From the NCBI GenBank assembly GCA_006384855.1, contig VCJN01001552.1, forward strand, positions 310,001 through 374,000: DNA of 64,000 nt. Direction: 5' to 3'. This DNA comes from Tetraselmis striata. Its lineage: Eukaryota; Chlorophyta; Chlorodendrophyceae; Chlorodendrales; Chlorodendraceae. Positions 1 to 12,274 of this stretch are shown in pieces; the first letter of the stretch is position 1, and each line of letters begins with the position of its first letter. The position numbers and the translations under genes are program-made. Below the pieces are notes generated by a model. The model searched no databases, was not told where the DNA came from, and saw only the letters and a program-made list of their open reading frames with translations.

Positions 1-2650
1 ATATGTGATAGGTGGCGGAGGGGGGGGTGGCTGCCTGTTTCGCTCGTGACTCCGCTCTGCGCTGGTTCAAACCCTGCCGGGGCCCTCGGTTGAAATAAGA
101 TTTAGGTTCCCCTAAAAACCCTAGTACAGTGGCTTTCCGCGCGACCCGCATCCCGATAACAAGGCAATGCACTCGCCCCGCGCGGGCGGATTTTCCGCGC
201 TTAGGGGCCCGCTAGGCGCAGCCCAATAGCGTAATATGGAAGCGTATTGATGGCCAGCAGCCCTACCACATACCCTGGACGATGCCCTAGCAGGGTCAGT
301 ATTCGGGCACCAAGTAGTGAGAGTGTTGACAACCACCAACCACCTCCGTGCCGCAATTCCCACATCGCAAATAGGACCGAACTACCATGTAAATCGACAT
401 ACTGTTGCACCCCCGGCCGCGGCCGCAGCTTGCTAGCACCCATCGCCTCTGAGTCCGAGGCCTGCCGTAGCATCTGTCATATCCGCGGGCGCACGAAGAC
501 CGGAATAGCCCAGACGTACCTAGTCGGCTAGAGTTATAACTGGGGTTCCATACCCTGGTTGAGGCCCCAAGCATGGCATCATATTGTTTGAAGTTCCATA
601 CCCTGGCCATAGCCCTGAGCGAGGCGCGAGGAGACCATAACGGAGACCAGAGATCCGCCCAAGCGCATCTAGGCGGGACATGTAGTTGAACCCAAATGGT
701 AATTCTAAGTGGGACCAGTAACAGAGACCCCTTAACGTTAAGGGGGGATTACATACAAAAGACGCAGTATTGTATTGTTGCCGGTACAAGGCGCGAGACT
801 ACCATTGTAGCCGCAGCTGAGTAGCAGTATAGGACCTTTTGAGTACAATTAGACAAGGACGTGCGTAATGCGTTTGGCGCGCGGCGCGCGCACACGCGCG
901 TGCGATAAAGCACCTAGCGTGACGTGCGGGCGCCCTGCCATGGCCGCGATCGCGTGCTTTTAGAGGGCCCATGCCCTTTGGCGGTTCCTCTTCCCCCCTT
1001 GTCTTGCATGTGAGACGCATAGGCAGAAGCATGTTTACGGGACCGAGACGGTGTAAGGGACGGAGGTCGGCTTCAGGAACGAGGACCGAGGGTAACATGC
1101 GTGCTTGTGGGACGGTCGCACGCGTGCTGTGCGCTGCATCGTGCGTGTGCGCTACTGGTGCTGCTCGTTTTCACACATTCGACGCGGCACCGGTGTAAGG
1201 TAATGTAGGGACGGTTGAGGGTCGCGACCAGTAAGCGTAAAGTACTGCACGTACGGTGCAGCGGTGCCCTGATGCGGTGAGAAGCTTTACTACCGCTGGT
1301 ATTCATCCCCCGAGTACGGGCATGCAGGACCGGTAACGCTGGTCTGAACTAAAGCCATGTAGGCGTTTAAGAGGTGCCCATAGTGACTTAGGTTCGCGTT
1401 CAAATGGGCCGCCCATTGAGCTGGTGACAACGATCCACGCGGCAATGCGAACATGCGACGGTATGCACACCACAACCCACCATGTGAGGAGGAACCGGAA
1501 GTGGCCGTCTCCACTCGCATCCGCACCCAACCAACCCGTCCGGTCATCGCCAAAGCCCGTGGTGGCCACCGGTGGCTGCCCGCAACCCGCCCAAAGCCAC
1601 GGCCCCGGCCCCGGGAGAAACGCGTGGCGCACAAACACACCCCTCCCCGCCCAGTGAACCCCGCCGGTCCTGCCCTCCCCCCGCTCCGGAAGCTCACCGC
1701 GGGCCAGACCCCGCCTCCCGGACAACCTCACCAATCGCGACACCTCTCCGCCGGAGGCCAGCACTCGCCGCAGCCTCCTCATTCAGGAAGTTGTCGACCA
1801 AATGGACCGCAGCTCCCCCCGCGGACGCATCCTCATCGCAAAAAGAATCGCTTCCCTCAGTACGGGCGACCCGCTCATCCACTCCCTCGCTCACTCCTTT
1901 CCCCTCGCCCGCTCTTCCCTGCGATGACGAGCGAATGGCTGACGACTAACCTGACGCCGACGCCGCGTTCGGCGACCTAGTCGATGAAAAAAACTATATG
2001 GAAGGCCTATGAGCCCTCTTGCCCACACAAAACCCCACGTGCCCCAACGGCGCACTAATCGTAAACCTCTACTTGACATCGGGCTACATAACGCACCCCC
2101 CGATCGCAACCACCAAGACCACAAGCTTGATACGGCTCCTTATCTGGTGTCGGAGAATCATGTACGGGGCGCAGGGCAAGGCGGGACGCATCGGCTGCTT
2201 CAGTCCGCATGCGCTTCCTCTGCGGTACATACTACATCACCAATGGGAATGGACGGCAACACGTACGGCGCCGTCCTAGCTATATGCCTACCCGAGCAAC
2301 GGGTCGAAGTTGCACACGACGGCAACTAAACACCTAGCGGATGCATGGGGCTCTATAATGAACTGGGCGCGGAGAACGGAGACGCCGCAAAGTCGGAGAT
2401 AGCATCAGAGATGATGAGGGGTAGCCCAAGGCTGCGACGGCCGGAGGCGGGGACGGACACGAAAGAGGTAGCAGGAGCTGTAACAGACATATGTGTCCCT
2501 GCTACTATGATAAATTTGAAATGGCGTGCCCTTAGAGCAACACGGTCCGGGCAGCGGAGAGCAACAGACTAGCGGTTGTAATCAATTTCATTTTCATTTT
2601 CATGAGCTCGTCGCCATTGAAGTCGACAATGACAGGGTTGTGCTATATCC
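1..2650. other. No gene recognised
   Basis: Only short, overlapping open frames on both strands, several rich in Pro/Arg through base composition (about 1450-1980). I saw no conserved motif and no coherent exon chain. A GGTTCAAACCC motif near position 70 resembles a Pol III B box but has no convincing partner. Confidence 0.5.
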
Positions 2651-2659
2651 ATGGCAGAA

Positions 2660-3099
2660 TATTTTTGCCCCCTAGCCACCGGCACCATGCATGGGCTAGG
2701 CAGAAATAAGTCGTACCGGCAGCCACCTCCCGCAGCTTATGCGGAGTCGTGACCATCCGCGCGGTGGGGATGGCCACCATTCACATGCCCGACGCCGGGT
2801 CGAGCCGGTCGACCAAGATCCGTTCCCTATATGTGTTAGGGAGAGTGCCCACCTCATTCTAAAGCCGAGAGTTGTTGTCCGGATCTAGAAATGCCGTCAG
2901 CTCGTTCTGCGAGCCCGACGCGGCCTCCGCCTCCAGCTCCATCACGCGGGCATCCGCATCGCTGAGGTGGCGAGGGGTAGCCGCATGGAGGCGGCCCCAC
3001 GTCTCGCGCACCGCAGCGGCGTAGCTGGCCGACCCCCGAGCCTCGTTGAGAAAGTGATCATACTGGCGGGCGGAAGAAGGCGCGTTGAAGCTGCCTTGA
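2660..3099 (-). pseudogene. Decayed coding segment, family unknown
   Basis: The minus strand has an open stretch of about 80 codons (3099 down to 2859). It has protein-like composition: an alternating acidic/aliphatic helix-like run, with MELEAEAASGSQNEL near its end. The same frame continues after a stop with more protein-like sequence (RERILVDRLDPASGM) and further stops. I do not recognise the family. The pattern fits an old, unselected transposon or gene fragment. It could also be an exon chain, but I found no clean GT-AG junctions. Confidence 0.3.
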
Positions 3100-4547
3100 C
3101 CACGTACGGACTCAGGTTGTGGGTCAATCGAAATTGAAATTGATTACAATTGCTAGTCCGCTGCATCCACTGAGTTGTTCCTAGGACAAGCTCTCTCCAA
3201 CCACAGTGGGGAGCAAGAAGTAGTGTTTCACAGCTCAAGCTATCGGCCATCCTCCTATGTTTCCTAGCCCCTCCTCCGTCCAGCGGGCTATTATAGCTAA
3301 GACAGCAGCGCCCCATGCTGTCCCTACCTAAGTCAGACCCATCCTATCCGGAGCTCATCAACAGGCACGCTAAGGCAGCCAGAGGCATCCCGCGTGTTGC
3401 AACTCAGATGTGATGGGGTAGGGGAGCTAACCGGAATAGCTCCATGGTGCTCAGTATCTATATACCGCTGAGCCGGCTAACTTGGTGGGATGGGGGACTG
3501 GGGGCTACAATGCCCTCCATCTCTAATGTTTTGGCACAGTACATTGCGTTTAATGGCATGATGACTTTGTCTGGTGCTTCTACCAAGCCCGCAAGTCGGG
3601 CGATACACTGTCTATAATACTTGCGGGGACAAGTGCGGGTAAATTCGAAAACATGCAATTCCGGGCGTATCGGCTAAAAAAGTCCGTAGTTCTTGGGTTG
3701 GGGCGCAGATAGTCACGGCGTGCGTCCGGATTGGGGTTGGGCGCCTTGCTGGCGGAGAACATCAACAGACGGCCCCCACCTGCGACAGCTGCAAGGGGGT
3801 CGTCCGACGCGGGGGGCGACGGAGGCGGTGGGCCTCGGCCGCGAGCTGGGCCATGCGGGACGCCTGGGCTGGTGTGCATGTTGTGGAGGTATGCTCGAGG
3901 GGGGCGGTGGCCTCCGAGGCCTCTCCGGTCGCGGTGGGGGCTTGGGCTGCGGCCGTTGGAGCCGGCTCGGGGTGCGGGGCTGGTTTGGCGCTTGTCGCCG
4001 GCTTATCGACTTCCCGTGGCGGGTCGTCGTCGTCCATCTCCGTGTCTTGAGGGGCTGCCGCGGCCGGGGGGTGGGCCGCTTGTAGCTGGCTAGTTGGTGG
4101 TGGCGCGAGAGCTCCCGGGGGAGCTGGCCGTGGTGCATCGCCGACTGGTCGGCTGTAGTTGGCGTCGGTTGGTGAATAGTCGCCATCCTCTCCCGCCCAT
4201 GTAGGTGTATGGTACTGGTTGCGACGAGTTTCGCGTCGGATCCTGTGTCAGTGGTGAGTCCAACTTTGCTCACCCCTGCCGGAGCGGTTGCAGTCGGCAT
4301 AGGGGCGTGTCGTGTCACCGCCCGGACGTCGTGAGTTGATGTGTGTACCACGAGCTTGGGGCCGAGGGTACATACGGATCGGGTCCTGAAACATACAGCC
4401 GCGGCGCAGGTCGACCCCCGTCACACGGTTGCGGGTCTCCATATCGCTAAATAGCATGTCGACTTGTGTGGCACCTCGGCACCAGAGGGGAGATCGATTG
4501 GGGGCTGGCGAGATTGGCGGTTCAAAATGCGAAGGACACGGCGGACA

Positions 4548-5005
4548 ACAGGTTGGAGTCGGGTGCTTGTGAATTTTTTCGCGGCAATGGTTGTTCGAAA
4601 CTGGGGCGGTTGGGCTCTGCCGCTGCGCGGCGCATATATAGTGGCAACGACCGCGGCCTCATGCAATGTTGCTCTTCGGATCTGTTGATGTGCACGTTGG
4701 CTGTAGTGATGGTCTTTTGTGGAGCATGCTCTTCACGCCTCTATGTACGCTGCCGGCAGTTGGCCTGGGGCGGGCAACAGGTGGGAGCGAGTCGGGTGCC
4801 TGCGACTTTTTTGCAGCGATGGTTGTTCGGATCTTGGGGGGTAGTTGGGTCATGCCGCCGCGCGGCGCATCGAGAGTGACGCCGACCGCGGCCTTATGTT
4901 GCTCCTCGGGCTTGTTGATGTCCATGGTGGCTGTAGTGATGGTCTCCTGTGGAGCCCGCTCTTCACGCCTCAGTGGGGGCTGGCCGGCATTTCGCCTGGT
5001 TGTCG
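4548..5005. repeat. Tandem duplication, unit about 230 bp
   Basis: Two diverged head-to-tail units (about 4548-4776 and 4777-5005) share phrases such as GTCGGGTGC, GCGGCGCAT and GTAGTGATGGTCT. On the minus strand both units translate to related peptides (TITTAT...N..EEQHKAAV, then RTTIAAKK), so the unit may once have been coding. Function unknown. Confidence 0.6.
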
Positions 5006-5184
5006 GTCGTTCGGTCGTCGGTCTGTCCACCGTTTCACATGAGTATACTATCACGCCACACCGGCTCGCCCGGATTTAGTACATACGTAGTACTTCGCCC
5101 GGTGCTAAGGGCCGGCTGAAAAGTGAGAAGTCGGTTGTGGGTCAAAGAAACCCGTGGTGGGGTGTTGGTGTCGGAGCTTCTAGT

Positions 5185-5990
5185 GACTGAGGAACCTCGG
5201 GAGGATGTCGCCCATGCATCTGATGAAGGCGGCATCACGAACGGTAGCCTTGCGGCGGATTCCGGCGCCCTTCAACCCCGTGGTGCGTTGAAGTCTGCTG
5301 CGCGCCCTAGCCACGGCAATCATCCTCGCTCGATCAAAGCAGCCGCCTCTGCTGCCGTGGGGTCACTGTCGTGCAAAAGCTCCGCCAGGAAATCGCTGAC
5401 CACCGGATTGGTGTCGGTGCCGTATCCGGAGGGGTCAAAAGAGACACTTAGCACCCGCTCAACCGCCGCGAGAACGGTGGCATCCACTGCCTGCGTGAAT
5501 GTTCCCTCCTCGGACGGGAGGCAGTTGCGAAGCCAGTACCCCGCCTTGTGGTATAAGCAATGCTTGAGCAAGGCCCATGCGTGGTGATGCATGGCGTGGG
5601 TGTACCGACGGCTGGGCTTGATAGCAGATAGGAGCTTGCTTCGGCTGACGTCCACGTCCTCTTGTAGCTCCTCCACCTTGCCGCGCATGTAGGCATGCAC
5701 ATTCCTGGGTGATCCGAGCGCGGCACGTTATTGGGGACCAATATGCCGTGGGGCCACTCGATGTCGGCCGGGGGCTCCATGTCCGCGTTGCACGCGCGCA
5801 TCTTGTCAAAGCGTAGCACCTCAAAGCCCCATGGACGCCTTTATGGACGTGCGGATGGCGTGAAGGGCCCGCCAAACGTGCTCTGCCAGGCCTACCTAAT
5901 ATCCATCGTCGGCGTTGAAGCGCACCGCCCCGCTTGTGACCTCCAGCGTGTTGTCGCACTCTTGTACATCGGGGTGCATGAGCCTGCCTC
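5185..5990 (-). pseudogene. LINE reverse transcriptase C-terminal fragment
   Basis: Reading the minus strand from about 5990 downward gives a reverse-transcriptase palm segment with the catalytic-box phrase VRFNADDGY (about 5900), followed by an alpha-helical stretch (HVWRALHAIRTSIKASMG). Then comes a thumb/connection region with HKAGYWLRNCLPSEE (about 5540), and lastly KGAGIRRKATVRDAAF (about 5250). This order matches the end of LINE polyproteins known from algae and protists. The frame is broken by several stops and shifts, including a stop directly after the ADD box, so it is a dead 5'-truncated copy. It directly abuts the DDE transposase remnant upstream. The family assignment rests on motif order only. 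Confidence 0.6.
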
Positions 5991-6003
5991 CCGGCGGAGT
6001 CAG

Positions 6004-7264
6004 CTACCGCTGGCTCGCACAACATCTTGATGGCATCCTGCTCCGTGTATAAGTGTCCCAAGGATCAACTAGGCCCTCCACCGCCATCATCATGGTCCAG
6101 AATTCGAAGTCCTTGAGGAGCTTCATCATGGTGACGTCCAAGGGTTGGGTGATGTGCGTAGAGTAGGGGGGAGCCCCAGCATGATGACATTGTTCTCACT
6201 TGCCATTTTCAGTGTTGCATGATGAACGTGGCCAGAGAAGTTATCAAGCACGAGGATGACCGGCGTCTTCTCGGAGCGGCGATCGGCGGTGAAAGGTAGG
6301 AAGTACTCGGTGAACCAAGCTAGAAAAACCTCGGAGTCCATCCAGCCGTCAGCATGCATTGCAAGGAAAGCGTATGTAAATTATGTCCCCAACAAGTCCA
6401 CACATTACTTCTGATCGCCCCATCACTTAGGCCGCCTCTTGCCCTTGACGATGATGAAGTGGGGAGGGACCTCGTTCCCATCCGGAAAGAGGATCGACCG
6501 GCAATGCTGTCATAGAAAACCGCGCCTCGTTACATAGTGTGCTGTATGTGTGTTATTCGCCACGCTCCCTACGCCGCTAAATAACACCCTAGACTTCCGC
6601 CGCAAAGGGGTAATGTTTGTCTCGTCCAGGTTGCAGACGTTGCGCGCAGACATGTCAGGGTAGGTCTTCCCCAGGCTGTCCAAGATGTCGCAGAGAGATT
6701 TCAAGTCATCAAGCTAGTGTTACCTTCCACCGTTTGGGGTCCAGGCTCTCAACGACCCGGCTCCGGATCCGGTCTGAGTGCCGCTCAAGAAAGCGGCGGT
6801 ACCAGGTATAGCTGAGCTTCTTGTTGTTTAGCCATGCTTTATTTCCATTTGTAGTGTTGGCTTTCCCAGGCACCCTTCGCACGACCTCCATGATCACCCA
6901 TTTGAGTTGGGTATGGTTCATGGCCATGCCCGCAGCATGCTGGACGAGCTGAACTATCTCCTCCTCATCGCGCGTTAGAATCCCTCTACCCTTGCCTGAT
7001 GCACTCGTCACAGCGTCAAAATAGCCAGGTTTGTGGAAGTAGCTAGCGCTCCAGGGTTTTCCATTGGTGGAAGTGGAGCGGTGTGTTCCACTTGTGTGCA
7101 GTCTTCTTCAGATTGAACTTCAGGTGTGGGTTCTTGGTGCGGGCAGCCTCAGCAGCGAGCTCAGTAAGGGCAGCCTCCATGTCCTCCTCGCTCCACAGAT
7201 TGTACGAGCCATGGCCACGGTCGGGATGCTTTCGACGGCCTATAGCGAAGCTTGCCTTTGACAC
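6004..7264 (-). pseudogene. pogo/Tigger-type DDE transposase (CENP-B-like), decayed
   Basis: Minus-strand pieces, in order: an N-terminal segment (7264-7043); a CENP-B/HTH-like segment with KLSYTWYRRFLERHSDRI (7011-6709); a segment with VCNLDETNI, holding the first catalytic Asp (6704-6510); then PVILVLDNFSGH, the second catalytic Asp (about 6270); and PYSTHITQPLDV (about 6160), a hallmark of pogo/Tigger transposases just upstream of the third acidic position. The pieces sit in three frames with stops between them. Either small introns are present or, more likely, the copy is a pseudogene. The transposase would cut and paste its own TIR element at TA sites. I did not find its TIRs. Confidence 0.75.
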
Positions 7265-8004
7265 TGCCTTGGCATGGGCTCTGGACTAGGTCCTAGCTCG
7301 AGCGTGCTTTTTGCGGCATACGGTGACCAGCGCCGGGAGCAGCGGCAGCAAAACTAGCAGAAATAAACTCGCGCTGTAAAACGGCACGCTCATCGGCACG
7401 CCATGAACCGCTTGGGGCGGCACGCGACGAGCCATGCCTCCGAGGGCACCTCCAAAGACGTCTCGGATGTGTGGGGGAGGTCGGTGGTGAGCGGAGAGGT
7501 CGGGCAGGTGGTGCGAGCGCTTAACAATATGCTGATTTTGAACCCGGATCCGTTAACATGGGGCCGGGCCGCTGACCGTAGCCCGCCGGTCAGCGGCCCG
7601 ATCGTAGATTTGAGACCATCCCCGGAAAGCTGAGGAGCTGAGGAATCCGCGGGTACCAAGGTTTTGGGGGCAAATTCGTTTTCTTTACAAAGTTATTCTG
7701 TGAAAACTAGAGTTTATGGCCAATTGTTGGTGTGGCCAATTGGGTGACACATCTTTTGATTCACGAACGAGATTACCGAGGCATTAGTCGCTATATACTA
7801 GTACGGGTACAGTACCCACTGCGACCATTTCGTTGATGAGGCTACAGGGAAGGATTACTTCTAACTGTATTGGTGCCGTGCTGTTTATATAGTTACATGT
7901 AGCTATTTAAAAGCATTACGGGGTGACGGCTGGTCTCGTCAGCAATAAAGTCAGTCAAAAGTCGGTCAGTCACAAAATCGCTGACTGCCTGGCAATAACG
8001 CAGA

Positions 8005-8005
<1 letters not shown>
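7265..8005. other. Upstream region of kinase 1, nothing recognised
   Basis: No coherent ORF. It ends in the 30-bp C tract that precedes the first exon of the kinase gene and may hold its promoter and 5' UTR. No TATA element can be assigned with confidence. Confidence 0.3.

Positions 8006-8035
<30 letters not shown>
8006..8035 (+). repeat. Poly(C) tract, 30 bp
   Basis: Uninterrupted C run 62 bp upstream of the proposed kinase start at 8098, on the sense strand. It may lie in a 5' UTR intron, like the C tracts inside the downstream introns. Confidence 0.9.
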
Positions 8036-8036
<1 letters not shown>

Positions 8037-8097
8037 CCCCGCCTCAGCCATGGTGACAAGTATTCGCATCGTAACCCCTGTCACCCACATGCCTCAG

Positions 8098-10888
8098 ATG
8101 GATTGCCGACGTTTCGTGTGCGCGCTGCTGCTGGCCCTACTTCTTCCGCCTGCCGGCCGTGGCGCGGCCGCGCGCTCCATACGCCTGCCGGGGCGCGACA
8201 GGCTTTCTCTTGAGTGGCGAGACTCCGAGTTGAAGCTGTCAACGCCCATTCGCCGGAAGCGTAGGGTTCCGACGCTGCCGCGGTGCTATTTTAAAGGCCC
8301 CTCTAAGCTGCGCAGTAAACCGGTGTGAAACTCGTGGGCCCGGACAGCATGCGCTTCTGCCGGCTTTCATATACACCGCGGTACCGGTAGTGCCACCGGC
8401 AGCAGCTGCAGAGCGGCCAGGCACTTGGATGTGAGCAGTTCCATTGCAACAAGCGCCACTGCTGTGCGTCGCGTAGGATGTGCCACATGCAACGTTCTTC
8501 GACAACTACACCGAAGTCGGTTACGAAGCAGCGCAGAGATACCGGATACAGATGCAGGTACGCGCACTGGCGAGTTGGCGACTACTGTACTGCCCAGGCT
8601 CGATGTCATGGTGATAGACCCAGTGGTGGTCGAACACTATAAAGCCTCCCTGTCGCATGTCTGGTCGATACCACGTCAGCAAAGTAGATCGGCACCGGTA
8701 CTAGATTTGCCTATTTGTTTGGCTTTATCTAAACCCCAACTCCACCCACACCACAGGGCATGCAATATTAAACTGGTCACGCGCACAGGGGTATTACAGG
8801 CCATTTGGGTGCAGGGACATTATGCTCTTGTTGGATGCGTTGCGCTTGAATCCCGGGTGGGGTTATGAAAGGCCTTCGAAAGGCGTGTTGACATGAAGCG
8901 CTCACACAGGATGGCAAGCTATGCTGAAAGATGTGCCACTGAAGCAAATCATTCGTTGTGATGCACTGCAGCTTGGAAAGGGCGCCGAGGGCACTGTGGT
9001 GGGGGCAGTGGATATTGCCACTGGTACAGAGGTGGCGATTAAAAAGGTGGGAGCTCGTTGTTGCCTGGCTGGCCTGGTAGTCTGCGCTCCGTAATTCACT
9101 GGATAGTCTACTCCCAACTGAACAGGCAGTACCCGCCCCTTGGCTATGCACCATCAGTTGAAAAACATAGCCAAGAACAGCCACCATGCCAATAACATTC
9201 TCCGAGAAGTGATGTTGTCTAATGGCATGGCCGGGCTGGGTGAGCTGCCCTCCTTCCCAAATATTACCCCCTCCAGCCGCTTTGCTCATTGCGAATCATG
9301 CAGAAGTGCTATGCACGGAAATCTTTCACCCGTCATCCTCTCCTGAGTGTGGCTGCGCAGGTGGGGTGGTTCAGGTGAAGCGATTCATCCCGCCCTCAGA
9401 CGCGGGCAACTTCTCCACCCTGTTCATCGTGATGGAGAGGATGGCTGGCAATTTATTTGACGTGCGGCCAGCCCTCTCTCCTGCTAGGAATGTCCCAATA
9501 TGCACAGTTGGCACAAATAATTTACACTGCTGGCACAGGAGAAAGAAATCACCCGGGGATTCGATCTGCGGACACAAAAGTGGCTGGCTTACCAGATGCT
9601 GTCTGCCCTGCAGAGCATGCATGCAGGTATCCCCCCCCCCCCCCCCCCCCCCCCCACCATCCCTTGTCCCGACGGCTCTCTACTCCATTTCCCACCATGG
9701 GCCCCGCCCCATCCTGCGTTGCATTCAAGACACCTCAAATAATATGTTTCCACTGGTCAGCTTGCAGTGCTTGCCGTTGTGAAAAGCTAACGACTCAGGT
9801 GATGCTTCCAGCTGGTTTCCTGCATCGGGATATCTCCCCCACCAACGTGTTTGTGAAGTCAGACTGCTCTGTGAAGCTTGGTGACTTTGGGATGACTCGA
9901 GTCATCCGCTCATACACAGTGAGTTCCAGCTTACCATTTCCCTGAAAGATTTCCCCCTTTATTGAGAATGGACAACATTTGACCAGCACAGCATCAATCG
10001 CCCCTGTCCGAGTTTTTTTTGGCAATGTGTGTACTGGTGCGCGATAATGTTGCAGCATGAATCGTGTCGCGGACGTGCTGTGCATGCCCACCTGTGCAGC
10101 CCGAAGACTTCAAGGATGGTCAAATGAATATGCCGCCACAGACGAACTGGATTGAAGACCCAGCAGTTGATGTCTTCCACATGGGCAAGACGATTTTGTC
10201 CATGGCCTGTGGTGCGAACCGGATGTACAAACAACAGGATAGGGATAAGTTTGCCAGGGCGATGCTTAAGGAGCATGGCAGGCCACCAGAGCACGTACTT
10301 GTCAAGGTATTCTAAGGTCGCCCCTTTTTTTTTCTTATCATCCCCCCAAATACTCCCCCAGCTGCATAGCCATGCTTGTTTCATTGCACTGTTGACGTGC
10401 CTGCTGCTGGTGGGCTCGCCAGCTCTCTCCTCCTGCGATGGCCGTCATCCGGAGCAGTGCAGATAAGGACGATGATGGCTCGACATTTGAGTCATTCTGG
10501 CCTGAAGTGCATCCTGATATATTGCGCCTAGCAAAGCGCATGTTGCTGTGGGACCTGAGGGAGATCCCGTCCGCCGCGGATCTGATGCTGGACCCCATCT
10601 TTGATGAAATCATGGATCTGCGCGGTCCAAGGGTGGGCCCTCGGGTACGGCACAGCGGCGTGCAGCTGACATGGTTACGATGTGGGCTCTGACCTTTGCA
10701 GCCTTGCACTTCAGATTTGCATTGAGCATCAGGCCGTCGGTTTTCTGCTGCAGGATCTGGCTGCGAGACCTTGGGACATACCTCGATCTCTGGATGGTGG
10801 GAAGATCTTCAAGGCGCTGAGCAAGGGCATGGGCGTCATTGATCCAAAGTTGCTGGCAGATTTGCCAGGCGTGGAGCATGCATCATGA
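8098..10888 (+). CDS. Signal-peptide protein kinase 1, ten exons, 440 aa
   Basis: Exons 8098-8322, 8477-8557, 8972-9046, 9158-9239, 9361-9461, 9539-9626, 9812-9918, 10100-10306, 10423-10644 and 10754-10888 all join at GT-AG borders in consistent phase to a 440-residue protein. Residues 1-22 form a signal peptide (CRRFVCALLLALLLPP). The kinase domain follows: glycine loop LGKGAEGTV, Lys126 in VAIKK, alpha-C Glu144 in ILREVML, HRD with Asp224 and Asn229, and DFG with Asp242. The APE box is replaced by MPPQ. The fold is closest to CMGC/MAPK-like kinases, and all catalytic residues are present, so activity is likely. The signal peptide implies entry to the secretory pathway or a complex plastid route, unusual for this fold. 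The start was chosen by alignment with the paralogue at 21361. A TAG at 8474-8476 is in frame with exon 2 but falls at the intron 1 acceptor, so it does not break the gene. Intron 6 has 25 Cs four bases after its donor. Confidence 0.85.
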
Positions 10889-12274
10889 GATGTCTGCTGG
10901 TACATTTACATGGCCACTTCTGAAGCGGATTGCTTGTGGAAATTGGCAATGTCGAGCAATATGTGATTATATATTTATAATGTTATCGTGCGGCCGCTCT
11001 CAGTTTACACTCTATCTTTTCTTTGGGCAGGAGTGTAAGTAAGTGGCGACGGTTGATGACGACTCTATGATGTTACCTTTCCGCGTATTCGATGCTGACT
11101 TTGTTGATAAGATACAATATTATATTGCTTCGTGATAATCTCACCATTCCAAAAAGGGGTTTATCATCATTGCCAATTCGTAGTCATGGCGCACCATGCG
11201 CCTATTATTAACAAGATAGATAAAGCTCAGACGACACAGCATGCGGGTATAACTCACCTACCATGCTGTAAATGACAGGTATGACCGGCTATGCAGCCGC
11301 CTGCTGCGCCACGCACATTGTTATATAACATGTTGCATAGACTATGCTGCTGTATACAAGCAGGCACGAGAAAAACCCTCACACCACTGGCAATATAGCA
11401 TGACGACGCGTTCGCACTAGCGCCATTTCTTATGCATGGATGTCCTCGCATCCAACAATGCTATGGCAGCAGCGATCTGCATACAATAGATGCGAATGTT
11501 TATATGACGATGGGATACGACTACCTGCTGTAGATATTGACGGTCTACTGCCCTGCGCACCAGTACGTATATACAGCCCACAGCCCCACAGCAAAGTCTT
11601 TGCGATATTTGTCCTTTATTCTGGATGTGCTTGGTTTCGATGTATTGGGTCGACAGGACGTTTATTCATTATTGATTTTTTTCTATTGATGATGAGAATA
11701 TTTAAACTGCTCATGCGCGCGTACTACTGTACACTCTCCCACAAAATTTTAATCCTGCAGGAATCTGCATGTGGGCGCATCGCTGCGCACTAGCATATAG
11801 CCAAAACCACGTGTAGTCTTGTACTTATACCGAAGCTTAGCTCCCATGACCTTGGTTGCAGCGCACCCTCCGAAACGTCGCGCTGATGCATCATTTCTTG
11901 TAGTGCTCTTTTTCCGCTCACAGTAAAAAAATGCCGCTTTTCAAAAGACAATTGCACAATGCGATTGCACGCGTTTCAGCTTCATGGGGTTGCGCATGCC
12001 CCCAAGCTTTGACGCACGGATGCTATGATAGTAAATGAATAAGTTGTGGGAGTGTCGTGCCATTTGGGTGATGACGTGATATCGCAGCCCTGCACGCGCC
12101 ACTACCCCTACAGTTTTGCCATTGCTCGAAAGGGCCTAAAATTGTAGTCCATTGGTAGCATAACACGCGACGCGCTATATGGCCCAAGCTTCATCATGTG
12201 GATAGCCCATATCAAAGTCCTTCCAATGCACTACTGCCACGACGCAGCGCAGGAGGTGTGGGAGGAAAAATCTA
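10889..12274. other. Intergenic, no gene seen
   Basis: AT-richer sequence after the kinase stop codon, with short AT runs near 10960-10985. No conserved ORF on either strand. Confidence 0.5.

Noticed and set aside
40-100. tRNA or SINE from the GGTTCAAACCC B-box-like motif
   Set aside because: No convincing A box, acceptor pairing or defined end; the window edge cuts the context.
1453-1980. Pro/Arg-rich open frames as a gene
   Set aside because: Overlapping open frames on both strands reflect base composition; no motif or splice pattern.
3693-4351. Gly/Arg or Thr/Pro-rich frames on both strands
   Set aside because: Low-complexity, mutually overlapping frames with no family motif.
8320-8480. 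In-frame TGA and TAG suggesting kinase 1 is a pseudogene
   Set aside because: Both fall in intron 1 (8323-8476). The TAG is the splice acceptor, and the matching intron in kinase 2 has the same borders and phase.
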